A DNA stretch of 10,590 nucleotides from an uncultured bacterium (GTDB taxonomy: Bacteria; Cyanobacteriota; Vampirovibrionia; Gastranaerophilales; Gastranaerophilaceae): contig CALAWF010000021.1 in NCBI GenBank assembly GCA_937894665.1, forward strand, positions 1 through 10,590, given 5' to 3'. Below are positions 1 to 5,655 of this stretch, one piece after another (position 1 is the first letter of the stretch; the number at the start of each line of letters is the position of its first letter). The notes under the pieces were generated by a model that was not told the DNA's origin, ran no database searches, and saw only the letters and a list, made by a program, of their open reading frames with translations. A program made the translations under genes and the position numbers.

Positions 1-824
1 GTTATTACAACAGACATTAAGTCATCCGGCAATGTTGCAATCATTTTTTGCAAATATTCAGGCTTAATTACTCCCATAGCTTGAATTGTTTCGTCTTTTT
101 CTCTTTCTCTGCTTATTATGTGAGTATAAGCATCTGCACTAAATTTTTCATAATACTTTGGTTGAGCACTTGTGATAGCAAGTGTCAAACGTCTTTTTTG
201 CTCCGGTTGAAGATTCATAATTGCTTGCTTGTAGTTTTGGTCGCCCATTTGACTAATCTGAACAACCATTTCTTGTGCATTTCCTTGTGCCTCTTCACCT
301 GTAACGCTCTCAATTATTTGTTGTAAATAGATTTCAGGAAGAGATTGCAAATTTTTTAGTACAAGATCTTTATCCATATCGTGGCTTGTTAAAAGTTTAT
401 CAAGTTCTTTTTCCGGCATATTTTCAATAATTTCTCTTTCTGAAAACATTTGCATAACAGTTTTAACCAACTCTTCCATTGGGATATTTTTCAACAAATC
501 CATCAAGTTATCTTGAGTAAAGAATTGAAGTCCTTGTAACAAGTCATCTGTTTCTAACATTGGTAAAAGTTTATCCAATTGTTCAGAGTTCATGGATTGC
601 ATAATAATCAGTTTATTTTCAGGGTCTGCAAGTTGGAATAATTCAATTAATTGTGCAGGATCAGAAAACATATCCGCAGCAAGTTGAATAGCCGCTTGGT
701 TTCCTTGAGCTGCTTCTGCTTGTAAAATTTCTTCAACAGACTTATCTGCATAAGTTTGCAGTCTTGAATCCGGTATATTCAACCGTGTTTGCAGATATTC
801 TAATGTTGAAATTGCTAATGACAT
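1..824 (-). CDS. MgtE_N-like helical-repeat protein, 3' part cut by the window edge
   Basis: An open frame reads leftward from ATG at 824-822 through 274 codons and leaves the window with no stop, so the C terminus is not visible. A GAGG Shine-Dalgarno lies 7 nt upstream of the start. Residues about 55-175 are a run of short amphipathic helices with spaced Leu/Ile and acidic caps (for example DPENKLIIMQSMNSEQLDKL). This is the style of the MgtE intracellular N domain and of FliG-like alpha-superhelices. No signal peptide or membrane segment is visible. The segment at about 175-195 is Gln-rich, and residues about 196-274 are charged and helical. In MgtE this fold senses Mg2+ next to CBS and membrane domains, but neither can be seen here, so transport is not supported. 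A soluble scaffold or sensor role is a guess. The coding frame is clear; the function is not. Confidence 0.8.
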   Translation of the reverse strand, partial: MSLAISTLEYLQTRLNIPDSRLQTYADKSVEEILQAEAAQGNQAAIQLAADMFSDPAQLIELFQLADPENKLIIMQSMNSEQLDKLLPMLETDDLLQGLQFFTQDNLMDLLKNIPMEELVKTVMQMFSEREIIENMPEKELDKLLTSHDMDKDLVLKNLQSLPEIYLQQIIESVTGEEAQGNAQEMVVQISQMGDQNYKQAIMNLQPEQKRRLTLAITSAQPKYYEKFSADAYTHIISREREKDETIQAMGVIKPEYLQKMIATLPDDLMSVVI

Positions 825-869
825 GTCAAAACCTCAGAGTACTCTTTTGTATAATTTATCGGATTAATT

Positions 870-898
870 TTGCGGAAAGTTTAATAATTTGCTATAAT
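870..898 (+). promoter_or_regulatory. sigma70-type promoter reading towards the 89-aa gene
   Basis: TTGCGG (870-875), a 17-nt spacer and TATAAT (893-898) match the consensus spacing. A second, weaker pair overlaps just downstream: TTGTAA (898-903), 18 nt, TATAAA (922-927). Either would give a leader of more than 120 nt for the gene at 1058. The strand and spacing are seen directly; activity is inferred. No equally good promoter was found for the leftward gene. Confidence 0.45.
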
Positions 899-1057
899 TG
901 TAACATTAAGTAATAAATCGGTATAAACTTTATATAGTGTACTTTTTACCTTAAATAAAATTGTTAACTTCTGTAAAAATTTTTCAAAATTGTAACAAAA
1001 CTTCATGGTTTTTGGTTTTTATATAAGTAAGGGAAATTAACATAAAGGAATGGAAAA

Positions 1058-1327
1058 ATGAGTTTCGATGTAAATATTGGACGGGCTCAACCGGTAATTA
1101 AAGCAGCTGCTAATATGAACAACGACGGCGGAAGTGGCGGCAATACCGGATATATGATGCGTGGACGGAAAAAACAAGAACACAAAGAGGGAAAAAGTTT
1201 ATTTGATTCTGATTCAATGGTTGATTCTTTCGAAATGGTTTCTAAACTTCCGAGAAAAGATTTTGAAGAATCTATGGGATTAAAAAATTCTTGGTTAGAA
1301 AACTTTGTTTCTAAGTTTACAAAATAA
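1058..1327 (+). CDS. Small hypothetical protein, 89 aa
   Basis: I do not recognise this protein. The ATG at 1058 follows a purine-rich AAAGGAATGGAAAA stretch that supplies a Shine-Dalgarno, and a promoter lies upstream at 870-898. Residues 1-20 are mildly hydrophobic. Residues 21-31 are a Gly/Asn-rich linker (NNDGGSGGNTG), about 34-47 are strongly basic (RGRKKQEHKEGK), and about 48-89 are predicted helical and acidic-amphipathic. It has no cysteines, no obvious signal peptide and no membrane segment. A frame of the same size on the opposite strand, with a less natural composition, was taken as a shadow. The gene is followed by a hairpin (1331-1372) that may end its transcript. Its position before the Lrp/AsnC regulator does not by itself suggest a role. 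It could be a lineage-specific small basic protein. Confidence 0.65.
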   Translation: MSFDVNIGRAQPVIKAAANMNNDGGSGGNTGYMMRGRKKQEHKEGKSLFDSDSMVDSFEMVSKLPRKDFEESMGLKNSWLENFVSKFTK

Positions 1328-1330
1328 GAC

Positions 1331-1377
1331 ATCTCCTGTTTTTTTGATATAATCAAAGAAAATACGGGAGATTTTTT
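1331..1377 (+). terminator. Hairpin with U-tract before the Lrp/AsnC gene; overlaps its ribosome binding site
   Basis: ATCTCCTGT (1331-1339) pairs with ACGGGAGAT (1364-1372) over 9 bp including one G-U pair, and is followed by TTTTT (1373-1377). This is an intrinsic-terminator shape for the 89-aa gene. The right arm contains GGGAG (1366-1370), the Shine-Dalgarno for the ATG at 1381, and the 24-nt loop contains TATAAT (1348-1353). The long loop makes it a weak terminator; see findings for a regulatory reading. Confidence 0.45.
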
Positions 1378-1380
1378 ATT

Positions 1381-1863
1381 ATGAGAGATGAGTTGTTATC
1401 CATTTTGGAAAAAAACAGCAGAATTGATTTTAACGAACTGGCTATCCTATTAGGTACTACTGAAGAAAAAGTTTTAGAAGAGATTTCAGCGTTAGAAAAT
1501 GAAGGTATTATTTGCGGTTATCACACCCTAATAAATTGGGAAAAAACTTCGATTGAAAAAGTTATGGCATTAATCGAAGTCAAGGTTACACCTCAACGTG
1601 GACGTGGGTTCGATAATATTGCAGAAAGAATTTATAATTATCCGGAAGTTAAGGCAGTGTATTTGATTTCCGGCGGATACGATTTGATGGTAATTTTGGA
1701 AGAAAAAACATTAAAAGAAATTGCAAATTTTGTATCTGACAAACTTTCAACCTTGGATTCTGTTTTGAGCACAGCAACTCACTTTATCCTAAAAAAATAC
1801 AAAGACCACGGGACTGTTTTGAACAAAGAAGACAAAGACGAACGTGAGGTAATTACTCCATGA
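1381..1863 (+). CDS. Lrp/AsnC-family transcriptional regulator (AlaR-like)
   Basis: This 160-aa protein has the standard Lrp/AsnC length and architecture. An N-terminal winged helix-turn-helix occupies about residues 3-45 (FNELAILLGTTEEKVLEEIS, then a wing at GIICGY). A RAM/AsnC_trans_reg ligand-binding domain spans about 58-140 and carries the GGYD motif (98-101) typical of the effector site. Family members bind DNA as dimers or octamers and respond to amino acids. The stop overlaps the start of the downstream aminotransferase by 4 nt (ATGA), so the two are translationally coupled. The same pairing is known for Bacillus alaR-alaT, where the regulator controls its own operon, which suggests an amino-acid-responsive role here. 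The start is supported by GGGAG 10 nt upstream, which lies inside a hairpin. The family assignment is firm; the effector is not known. Confidence 0.9.
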   Translation: MRDELLSILEKNSRIDFNELAILLGTTEEKVLEEISALENEGIICGYHTLINWEKTSIEKVMALIEVKVTPQRGRGFDNIAERIYNYPEVKAVYLISGGYDLMVILEEKTLKEIANFVSDKLSTLDSVLSTATHFILKKYKDHGTVLNKEDKDEREVITP

Positions 1864-3041
1864 GGAATTTTCTATCAAAAACAGTTGTAGGAATTAAACC
1901 ATCAGGGATTAGAAAATTCTTTGACCTAGTAAGTGAAATGAAAGATGCAATTTCACTAGGGGTTGGAGAACCTGACTTTGATACGCCATGGCATATTAGA
2001 GATGAGGGTATTTACGCACTTGAACGAGGTAAAACGTTCTACACTTCTAATGCCGGATTGAAGGATTTGAGAATTGAAATTTCAAACTTCTTAAATCGTT
2101 CTTATAATTTGAACTACAATCCGGATGATGAAATTCTTGTAACCGTTGGAGGTTCAGAAGCTATTGATATTGGTCTTCGTGCCGTAATTGACGCTGGAGA
2201 TGAGGTTATTATTCCGCAGCCTTCTTATGTTTCTTATGAACCTTGTGCCGTTTTGACAGGCGCAAAGCCTGTAATAATTAACTTGAAAGAAGAAAACGAA
2301 TTCCGTCTGACAGCAAAAGAATTAGAAGACGCAATTACAGACAAAACAAAAGTTTTAATTCTTCCATTTCCAAATAATCCGACAGGTTCTATTATGGAAC
2401 AAAAGGATTTAGAAGAAATTGCAAACGTTGTAATTAAGCATGATATTTTGGTTATGACAGATGAAATCTACTCCGCTTTAACCTACAAAGAAAAACATGT
2501 TTCAATCGCAGAAATTACCGGCATGAAAGAAAGAACTATTTATATCAACGGTTTTTCTAAAGCGTATGCAATGACAGGTTGGAGATTAGGGTACGCATGC
2601 GGACCAAAAGAAATAGTTAAGCAAATGACCAAAATCCACCAATTTGCAATAATGTGTGCCCCAACATCAAGCCAATATGCCGCAATTGAAGCTATCAAAA
2701 ATGGGGATGAAGATGTTAAAATGATGCGACAAGCGTATAATCAACGCCGAAGATTTTTGATGAATGCTTTCAAAAAAATGGGATTGCAATGTTTTGAACC
2801 ATTTGGAGCTTTTTATGTTTTCCCTTGTATAAAAGAATTCGGCTTGACAAGTGAAGAATTTGCAACAAGATTTTTAAAAGAAGAAAAAGTTGCACTTGTT
2901 CCCGGAACAGCTTTTGGGGAATGTGGAGAAGGTTATTTGAGAATATCTTACGCATATTCTCTAGACAACTTAAAACTCGCTCTTTCTCGTTTGGAAAGAT
3001 TTATAACAAAATTGAGAGAAGAAAAACGTATTACAAATTAG
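1860..3041 (+). CDS. PLP-dependent class I/II aminotransferase (AlaT/aspartate-aminotransferase-like)
   Basis: This 393-aa fold-type I aminotransferase has the usual family length of about 390. Key residues are present: an LGVGEPDFDTP N-terminal substrate motif (33-43), PNNPTG (171-176) with the PLP-ring Asn173, DEIY (201-204) with Asp201 and Tyr204, the Schiff-base lysine Lys234 in GFSKAYAMTGWRLGY, and substrate-carboxylate Arg361 in YLRISYA. The reaction is amino-group transfer between an amino acid and a 2-oxo acid, usually 2-oxoglutarate, in the cytosol. The operon with an Lrp/AsnC regulator points to alanine-pyruvate transamination as in Bacillus alaT. Aspartate, aromatic or branched-chain substrates cannot be excluded from sequence. 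A GAGG lies 10 nt before the overlapping ATG. The 3' end runs 11 nt into the frameshifted tail of the convergent toxin gene. Confidence 0.93.
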   Translation: MRNFLSKTVVGIKPSGIRKFFDLVSEMKDAISLGVGEPDFDTPWHIRDEGIYALERGKTFYTSNAGLKDLRIEISNFLNRSYNLNYNPDDEILVTVGGSEAIDIGLRAVIDAGDEVIIPQPSYVSYEPCAVLTGAKPVIINLKEENEFRLTAKELEDAITDKTKVLILPFPNNPTGSIMEQKDLEEIANVVIKHDILVMTDEIYSALTYKEKHVSIAEITGMKERTIYINGFSKAYAMTGWRLGYACGPKEIVKQMTKIHQFAIMCAPTSSQYAAIEAIKNGDEDVKMMRQAYNQRRRFLMNAFKKMGLQCFEPFGAFYVFPCIKEFGLTSEEFATRFLKEEKVALVPGTAFGECGEGYLRISYAYSLDNLKLALSRLERFITKLREEKRITN

Positions 3042-3325
3042 AACAAATATCTTGGTAAGACGATAGAACTCTCAATATATGCAAAGAATTATCAACTATA
3101 ATAAACCAGATACCTCTTTTTAATTACGTAAAACCTTACATTTTTATAAGTAAAATCTTTTCTGATTGTTCCAATATGGGGATTTGAGCATAAAAGATTA
3201 AATTTACCATAGAAAGTTTTTACTAGCTGCAAAGCTGCATTTTTATTATCTATAGCGATGTAATCTGCAATTAACAACATATCCTTTTGTGCTGCATTTT
3301 CAATGATTAGAGAATAATTATTCAT
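3031..3325 (-). pseudogene. parE: ParE/RelE-superfamily toxin, frameshifted near the C terminus
   Basis: The open frame (3325 down to 3092) gives 77 aa and stops right after KKRYLVYYS, where ParE proteins normally continue with a final strand. The +1 frame, from GTT at 3096-3094, continues VDNSLHILRVLSSYQDICSNL and stops at 3033-3031. VDN..HILRVL is the conserved ParE C-terminal strand. Removing one base near 3094-3100 would give 97 aa, the normal ParE length. ParE toxins act on DNA gyrase and the C-terminal region matters for activity, so the present product may be inactive; this is an inference. The ATG at 3325 overlaps the antitoxin end by 8 nt, the usual coupling. The restored tail overlaps the aminotransferase stop. 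No slippery site for programmed +1 shifting is evident, so mutation or assembly error is favoured. Confidence 0.8.
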
Positions 3326-3563
3326 ATCTTTCTATCATTTCATTCATTACAGAATGCCCATCTCTATAGTTCCCTTGTTCAAGGTCAGATAGCCCAACTT
3401 CAATATCTTGGTTCAGTTGAGCAATTCTGCTTTGAGAAATGCCGTCTTTTGCCGCTAATAATCTTAATGCTTCTCGAATAACTTCACTGACAGAGTTATA
3501 TAGACCGGTTGCAACTTTGTCTTGGACAAATTTTTCTAAAGTTGGTGTAAGAGATATGTTCAT
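3318..3563 (-). CDS. parD: ParD/CC2985-type ribbon-helix-helix antitoxin
   Basis: This 81-aa protein opens with a ribbon-helix-helix DNA-binding domain. The beta strand is MNISLTPTLEKFV, followed by SVSEVIREALRLLAAKD (helices A and B, residues about 24-41), the classic ParD signature. The C-terminal half (about 45-81) is acidic and would wrap the ParE toxin. The family represses its own operon and neutralises ParE in the cytosol. The ATG at 3563 follows AAGGTGAG at suitable spacing. A strong promoter with an 18-bp perfect palindrome lies directly upstream, matching autoregulation. The antitoxin looks intact while its toxin partner is frameshifted, so this may be a decaying module in which the antitoxin survives. 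Confidence 0.88.
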   Translation of the reverse strand: MNISLTPTLEKFVQDKVATGLYNSVSEVIREALRLLAAKDGISQSRIAQLNQDIEVGLSDLEQGNYRDGHSVMNEMIERYE

Positions 3564-3586
3564 AAACTCACCTTTATTTTAATAAC

Positions 3587-3628
3587 ATAATATAGCTATA
3601 TTATAACAATTTTTGTTATTTTATGCAA
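3587..3628 (-). promoter_or_regulatory. parDE promoter with palindromic operator
   Basis: Reading leftward, TTGCAT (3628-3623), a 17-nt spacer and TATAAT (3605-3600) form a near-consensus promoter. The sequence ATAATATAGCTATATTAT at 3587-3604 is a perfect 18-bp palindrome covering most of the -10 and the expected transcription start, where a ribbon-helix-helix repressor would block RNA polymerase. A second inverted repeat, TTTATGC (3620-3626) and GCATAAA (3637-3643), overlaps the -35. The palindromes are seen directly; binding by ParD is inferred from the family. Confidence 0.6.
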
Positions 3629-3683
3629 TTATTCAAGCATAAATATTTACAAGACAAAATATCATAAGCCAAAGAATTAAACC

Positions 3684-4382
3684 TTACAACCTAGAAAAAT
3701 AGGCTGTTGCTTTATCTGCTCTAACAAAATTAACCTCTGGGAATCTTCGTTGCAAATCATCGATGATTTTGTAATAAGCATCATTAACAATAACATGTTT
3801 AATTCCGCTATCTTCAATTAACTTTGATTTTTCTCCAACAAGGATAAATGAGCCATTGCGATATGCACACCCGCCGGAGGTGCCTAAACCAGCTCCCACA
3901 CCTTGAATTAGGTCTTTAGGAATAGCAAGAGGTGCGGTAAAGAAATTTTTTGTTTTGTCTATACCATTAGATAATAGAAAATTTAATTCGCTTAACTGTT
4001 CTGAGAGATTTCCTTTTGCCATACCATGGGCATCAAATTTTTGTCCAATTTCTCCAGATAAAGAGTTCAAATAAACCATTGCATCAAGATTAACATCTGA
4101 AGAAGGTTTAATATTTGGGAAAGCCTTTTTATATAAAGCCTTCAGTTCGCCTTTGTCAAACCCTTTAGCGATAGTAGAACGATCCAAAATTTCGCAAGCA
4201 CTTTTTAAGTCTTTCCCCTCAAGTTTAATAAATTTATCCAAACTTGATTCGGGCAAAACTTCTAATATATACGGATTTTTAAGACTAAATTTAATTTTTG
4301 CAGGTAAGTGTTGAGTCCCATTTGTTGAAATTGGTAACCCTTTTTTAATTCCCGCTAAAATTACTTTTCCTAAATTTCCCAT
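3684..4382 (-). CDS. Hypothetical protein, 232 aa
   Basis: I do not recognise this family. The single frame of 232 aa has natural composition and no rival frame on the other strand. Residues 1-34 are basic with a hydrophobic stretch (LGKVILAGIKKGLPIS), but this is not a clean signal peptide. About 48-95 is helical and charged (KDLKSACEILDRS, FDKGELKALYKKAFPN). About 160-180 is Gly-rich (GVGAGLGTSGGCAYRNG) with one cysteine. About 180-232 looks alpha/beta (SFILVGEKSKL, IKHVIVNDAYYKIIDDLQRRF). No catalytic motif was identified. The ATG is the only plausible start after an upstream in-frame TAA, yet it lacks a Shine-Dalgarno and follows TTATTATATATA directly, so translation may be leaderless or weak. 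It sits alone between a toxin-antitoxin module and ogt, which fits an accessory gene. Confidence 0.65.
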   Translation of the reverse strand: MGNLGKVILAGIKKGLPISTNGTQHLPAKIKFSLKNPYILEVLPESSLDKFIKLEGKDLKSACEILDRSTIAKGFDKGELKALYKKAFPNIKPSSDVNLDAMVYLNSLSGEIGQKFDAHGMAKGNLSEQLSELNFLLSNGIDKTKNFFTAPLAIPKDLIQGVGAGLGTSGGCAYRNGSFILVGEKSKLIEDSGIKHVIVNDAYYKIIDDLQRRFPEVNFVRADKATAYFSRL

Positions 4383-4402
4383 TATATATAATAAAACATT
4401 TA

Positions 4403-4424
4403 ACGTTTAAAAATTGCTAAACGT
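4403..4424. promoter_or_regulatory. Inverted repeat in the divergent promoter region
   Basis: ACGTTTA (4403-4409) and TAAACGT (4418-4424) form a perfect 7-bp inverted repeat with an 8-nt spacer. It lies between the leftward 232-aa gene and rightward ogt, the layout of a dimeric repressor or activator site. The binding protein is not identifiable from sequence. Confidence 0.35.
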
Positions 4425-4448
4425 GAAGAATAAAAACGCAGGAGAAAA

Positions 4449-4479
4449 TTGTATATAAACAAAGATATTGCGATATAAT
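4449..4479 (+). promoter_or_regulatory. Candidate ogt promoter
   Basis: A perfect TATAAT (4474-4479) lies 22 nt before the chosen ogt start; the best -35 is TTGTAT (4449-4454) with a long 19-nt spacer. The predicted transcription start near 4486 would exclude the upstream TTG at 4468, supporting the ATG at 4501. Confidence 0.45.
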
Positions 4480-4500
4480 AAAGGAAAGGAATTTATTAAA

Positions 4501-5043
4501 ATGTATTATACTTCGACATACAAATCTCCGGTTGGAGAATTAACACTTGCTTGTGATGAAAAAGAAAATATTGTTGGACTTTGGCTGAAAGGGCAAAAAT
4601 ATTTTTTAGATACCGTAGGGTCGGAAGTTATAGAAAATAACGAGTGTAGGATATTTAAAACAGCTAAAAAGTGGTTAGGCAGATATTTTGCAGGAGAAAA
4701 ACCTGAGATTTCAGAACTTCCACTTGCACCTATTGGAAACACTTTTAGACAAAGAGTTTGGCAAATCCTTTGTAAAATTCCATATGGCGAGGTTTGGACT
4801 TATGGAGATATTGCCAAAATTATTGCAAAAGAACGAGGTAAAAAAACAATGTCCGCTCAAGCTGTTGGCGGAGCAGTTGGACATAACCCAATATCCATAA
4901 TTATTCCTTGCCATAGAGTTGTTGGGGCTAGTGGCAATTTGACAGGATATGCCGGAGGAATAAAAACTAAAATAGCCCTATTAGAACACGAAGGAGTAAA
5001 TATGGAAAATTTATTTATTCCAAAACATAGCACTGCACCATAG
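4501..5043 (+). CDS. ogt: Methylated-DNA--protein-cysteine S-methyltransferase (O6-alkylguanine-DNA alkyltransferase)
   Basis: From ATG 4501 this is 180 aa, normal for Ogt. The N-terminal domain (about 1-75) begins with YYTSTYKSPVGELTLACDE. The C-terminal DNA-binding and active-site domain (about 80-166) has FRQRVWQILCKIPYGEVWTYGDIA and the catalytic Cys137 in IPCHRVVGASGNLTGYAGG. It removes O6-alkyl groups from guanine by irreversible transfer to this cysteine, a suicide repair reaction. The usual arginine finger of the recognition helix (ARAVGG in the human enzyme) is Gln120 here (AQAVGG), a variant I recall from related bacterial proteins. An in-frame TTG at 4468 would add 11 residues, but it lies at or before the -10, so the ATG is preferred. 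An AGGAAAGGA tract lies upstream at a long spacing. It stands as a single gene with no adaptive-response regulator beside it. Confidence 0.93.
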   Translation: MYYTSTYKSPVGELTLACDEKENIVGLWLKGQKYFLDTVGSEVIENNECRIFKTAKKWLGRYFAGEKPEISELPLAPIGNTFRQRVWQILCKIPYGEVWTYGDIAKIIAKERGKKTMSAQAVGGAVGHNPISIIIPCHRVVGASGNLTGYAGGIKTKIALLEHEGVNMENLFIPKHSTAP

Positions 5044-5053
5044 TAATATATAA

Positions 5054-5151
5054 CTTTGGCAAAAGCCAAGTAGGTACTTATGCCTCTAATGCTCAACACC
5101 GTTTCGCAAAGAGGCATAGCAACGAGAGTCGAACTCGCAATATACGAGTTC
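5054..5151. other. Cluster of three stem-loops with a tRNA T-arm-like segment
   Basis: Three inverted repeats follow each other after ogt: TTGGC-AAAA-GCCAA (about 5055-5068), TATGCCTCT (5079-5087) with AGAGGCATA (5110-5118) closing a 22-nt loop, and GAACTCG (5131-5137) with CGAGTTC (5145-5151) around a 7-nt loop. Bases 5122-5138 match the T arm of the adjacent tRNA-Gly at 16 of 17 positions, but no acceptor, D or anticodon arm accompanies them. This could be a tRNA remnant, an untranslated-region structure or a small RNA. The structure is seen; the function is unknown. Confidence 0.4.
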
Positions 5152-5170
5152 TTGTCAATATCTCCAGACA

Positions 5171-5207
5171 AATTAAAAAAGAGTCGATAAACGACTCTTT
5201 TTTAATT
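5171..5207. terminator. Bidirectional intrinsic terminator between ogt and tRNA-Gly
   Basis: AATTAAAAAAGAGTCG (5171-5186) and CGACTCTTTTTTAATT (5192-5207) are perfectly complementary around a 5-nt loop. Read from either strand this gives a 6-bp GC-containing stem flanked by A6 and U6, so it can end ogt transcripts rightward and tRNA-Gly transcripts leftward. Confidence 0.85.
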
Positions 5208-5280
5208 AGCGGAAGACGAGACTCGAACTCGCGACAGCCTGCTTGGAAGGCAGACGCTCTACCAACTGAGCTACTTCCGC
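5208..5280 (-). tRNA. trnG: tRNA-Gly (anticodon UCC)
   Basis: Read leftward from 5280, the cloverleaf is complete. The acceptor GCGGAAG pairs perfectly with CTTCCGC. The D arm is GCTC-AGTTGGTA-GAGC. The anticodon arm is TCTGC with loop CTTCCAA and GCAGG, which places TCC at positions 34-36. The variable loop is CTGTC. The T arm is GCGAG-TTCGAGT-CTCGT with one G-U pair. Position 73 is U, as usual for bacterial tRNA-Gly. CCA is not encoded, so it must be added after transcription. UCC reads GGA and GGG. It is flanked by its own promoter and terminator, a single-gene unit. Confidence 0.95.
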
Positions 5281-5305
5281 ATAAATATTCAATTGTTACT
5301 CGTTT

Positions 5306-5334
5306 ATTTTACTATAAAACTTTTTTAAAATCAA
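5306..5334 (-). promoter_or_regulatory. tRNA-Gly promoter
   Basis: Reading leftward, TTGATT (5334-5329), a 17-nt spacer and TAAAAT (5311-5306) give correctly spaced hexamers. The predicted start near 5299 leaves a leader of about 19 nt before the tRNA at 5280, typical for a tRNA precursor. Confidence 0.55.
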
Positions 5335-5455
5335 GATTATTTTATAAATTTTCCATCTAATTCTAAAGTACTAGTATAAAATTCTCATAGTCTAAGGGCA
5401 AAATTTATTCTTAAGAATGGTGAAAAATACAGGCATGACAGTTTATTATATATAT

Positions 5456-5540
5456 GTAAGTTCGGAGTGTCCAAGCACTTTTTCGGGGTTGCGACAAGAT
5501 TTTTTCTTTTTGCGGTTTGGTTTAAAACCTTCGGACTTAC
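5456..5540 (+). ncRNA. Candidate structured RNA upstream of the parvulin gene
   Basis: GTAAGTTCGGAG (5456-5467) pairs with CTTCGGACTTAC (5529-5540) over 12 bp with two G-U pairs. Inside it, CCAA (5471-5474) can pair with TTGG (5517-5520), and AGTG-TCCAAG-CACT is an alternative small hairpin. The two wobble pairs become A-C mismatches on the other strand, so a plus-strand transcript is favoured. No clear promoter or U-tract terminator frames it, and it does not match SRP RNA, tmRNA, T-box or another RNA motif I know. The rest of the 375-nt spacer (5281-5655) is AT-rich and holds only the tRNA-Gly and parvulin promoters. Confidence 0.3.
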
Positions 5541-5595
5541 ACCTTAAATAAGAAAATTTTTCATGTTTTATAACTTCCGGTTTGGGCTTGTACTA

Positions 5596-5624
5596 TTGCA
5601 AGACAAACCTTTTTATTTTATAAT
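5596..5624 (+). promoter_or_regulatory. Strong sigma70-type promoter of the parvulin gene
   Basis: TTGCAA (5596-5601), exactly 17 nt, then TATAAT (5619-5624). The predicted start near 5631 gives a short leader of about 25 nt with GGAG 8 nt before the ATG at 5656. This rules out the upstream in-frame ATG at 5563 as the translation start. Confidence 0.75.
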
Positions 5625-5655
5625 CGCTCCTGTAGAAAATATAGGAGTACACATT

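Noticed and set aside
48..326. A 92-codon plus-strand frame rich in Phe, Leu, Cys and Ser
   Set aside because: It is antisense to the long helical-repeat gene and looks like reverse-complement shadow composition.
1087..1356. An 89-codon frame opposite the small protein gene
   Set aside because: It has no promoter or Shine-Dalgarno of its own and overlaps the better-supported plus-strand gene almost fully.
4468..4500. Upstream TTG start of ogt
   Set aside because: It lies at the -10 hexamer, and the extra 11 residues are not part of the Ogt domain.
5110..5170. A second tRNA on the minus strand next to tRNA-Gly
   Set aside because: Only a T-arm-like segment is present; no acceptor stem, D arm or anticodon arm can be drawn.
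4857..5171. A 104-codon minus-strand frame over the 3' part of ogt and the hairpin cluster
   Set aside because: It is antisense to the ogt active-site region and spans the hairpin cluster; no Shine-Dalgarno or recognisable domain.
5563..5655. N-terminal extension of the parvulin from an upstream in-frame ATG
   Set aside because: The segment contains a near-consensus promoter, and the ATG at 5656 has a well-placed GGAG and gives the standard 93-aa domain.
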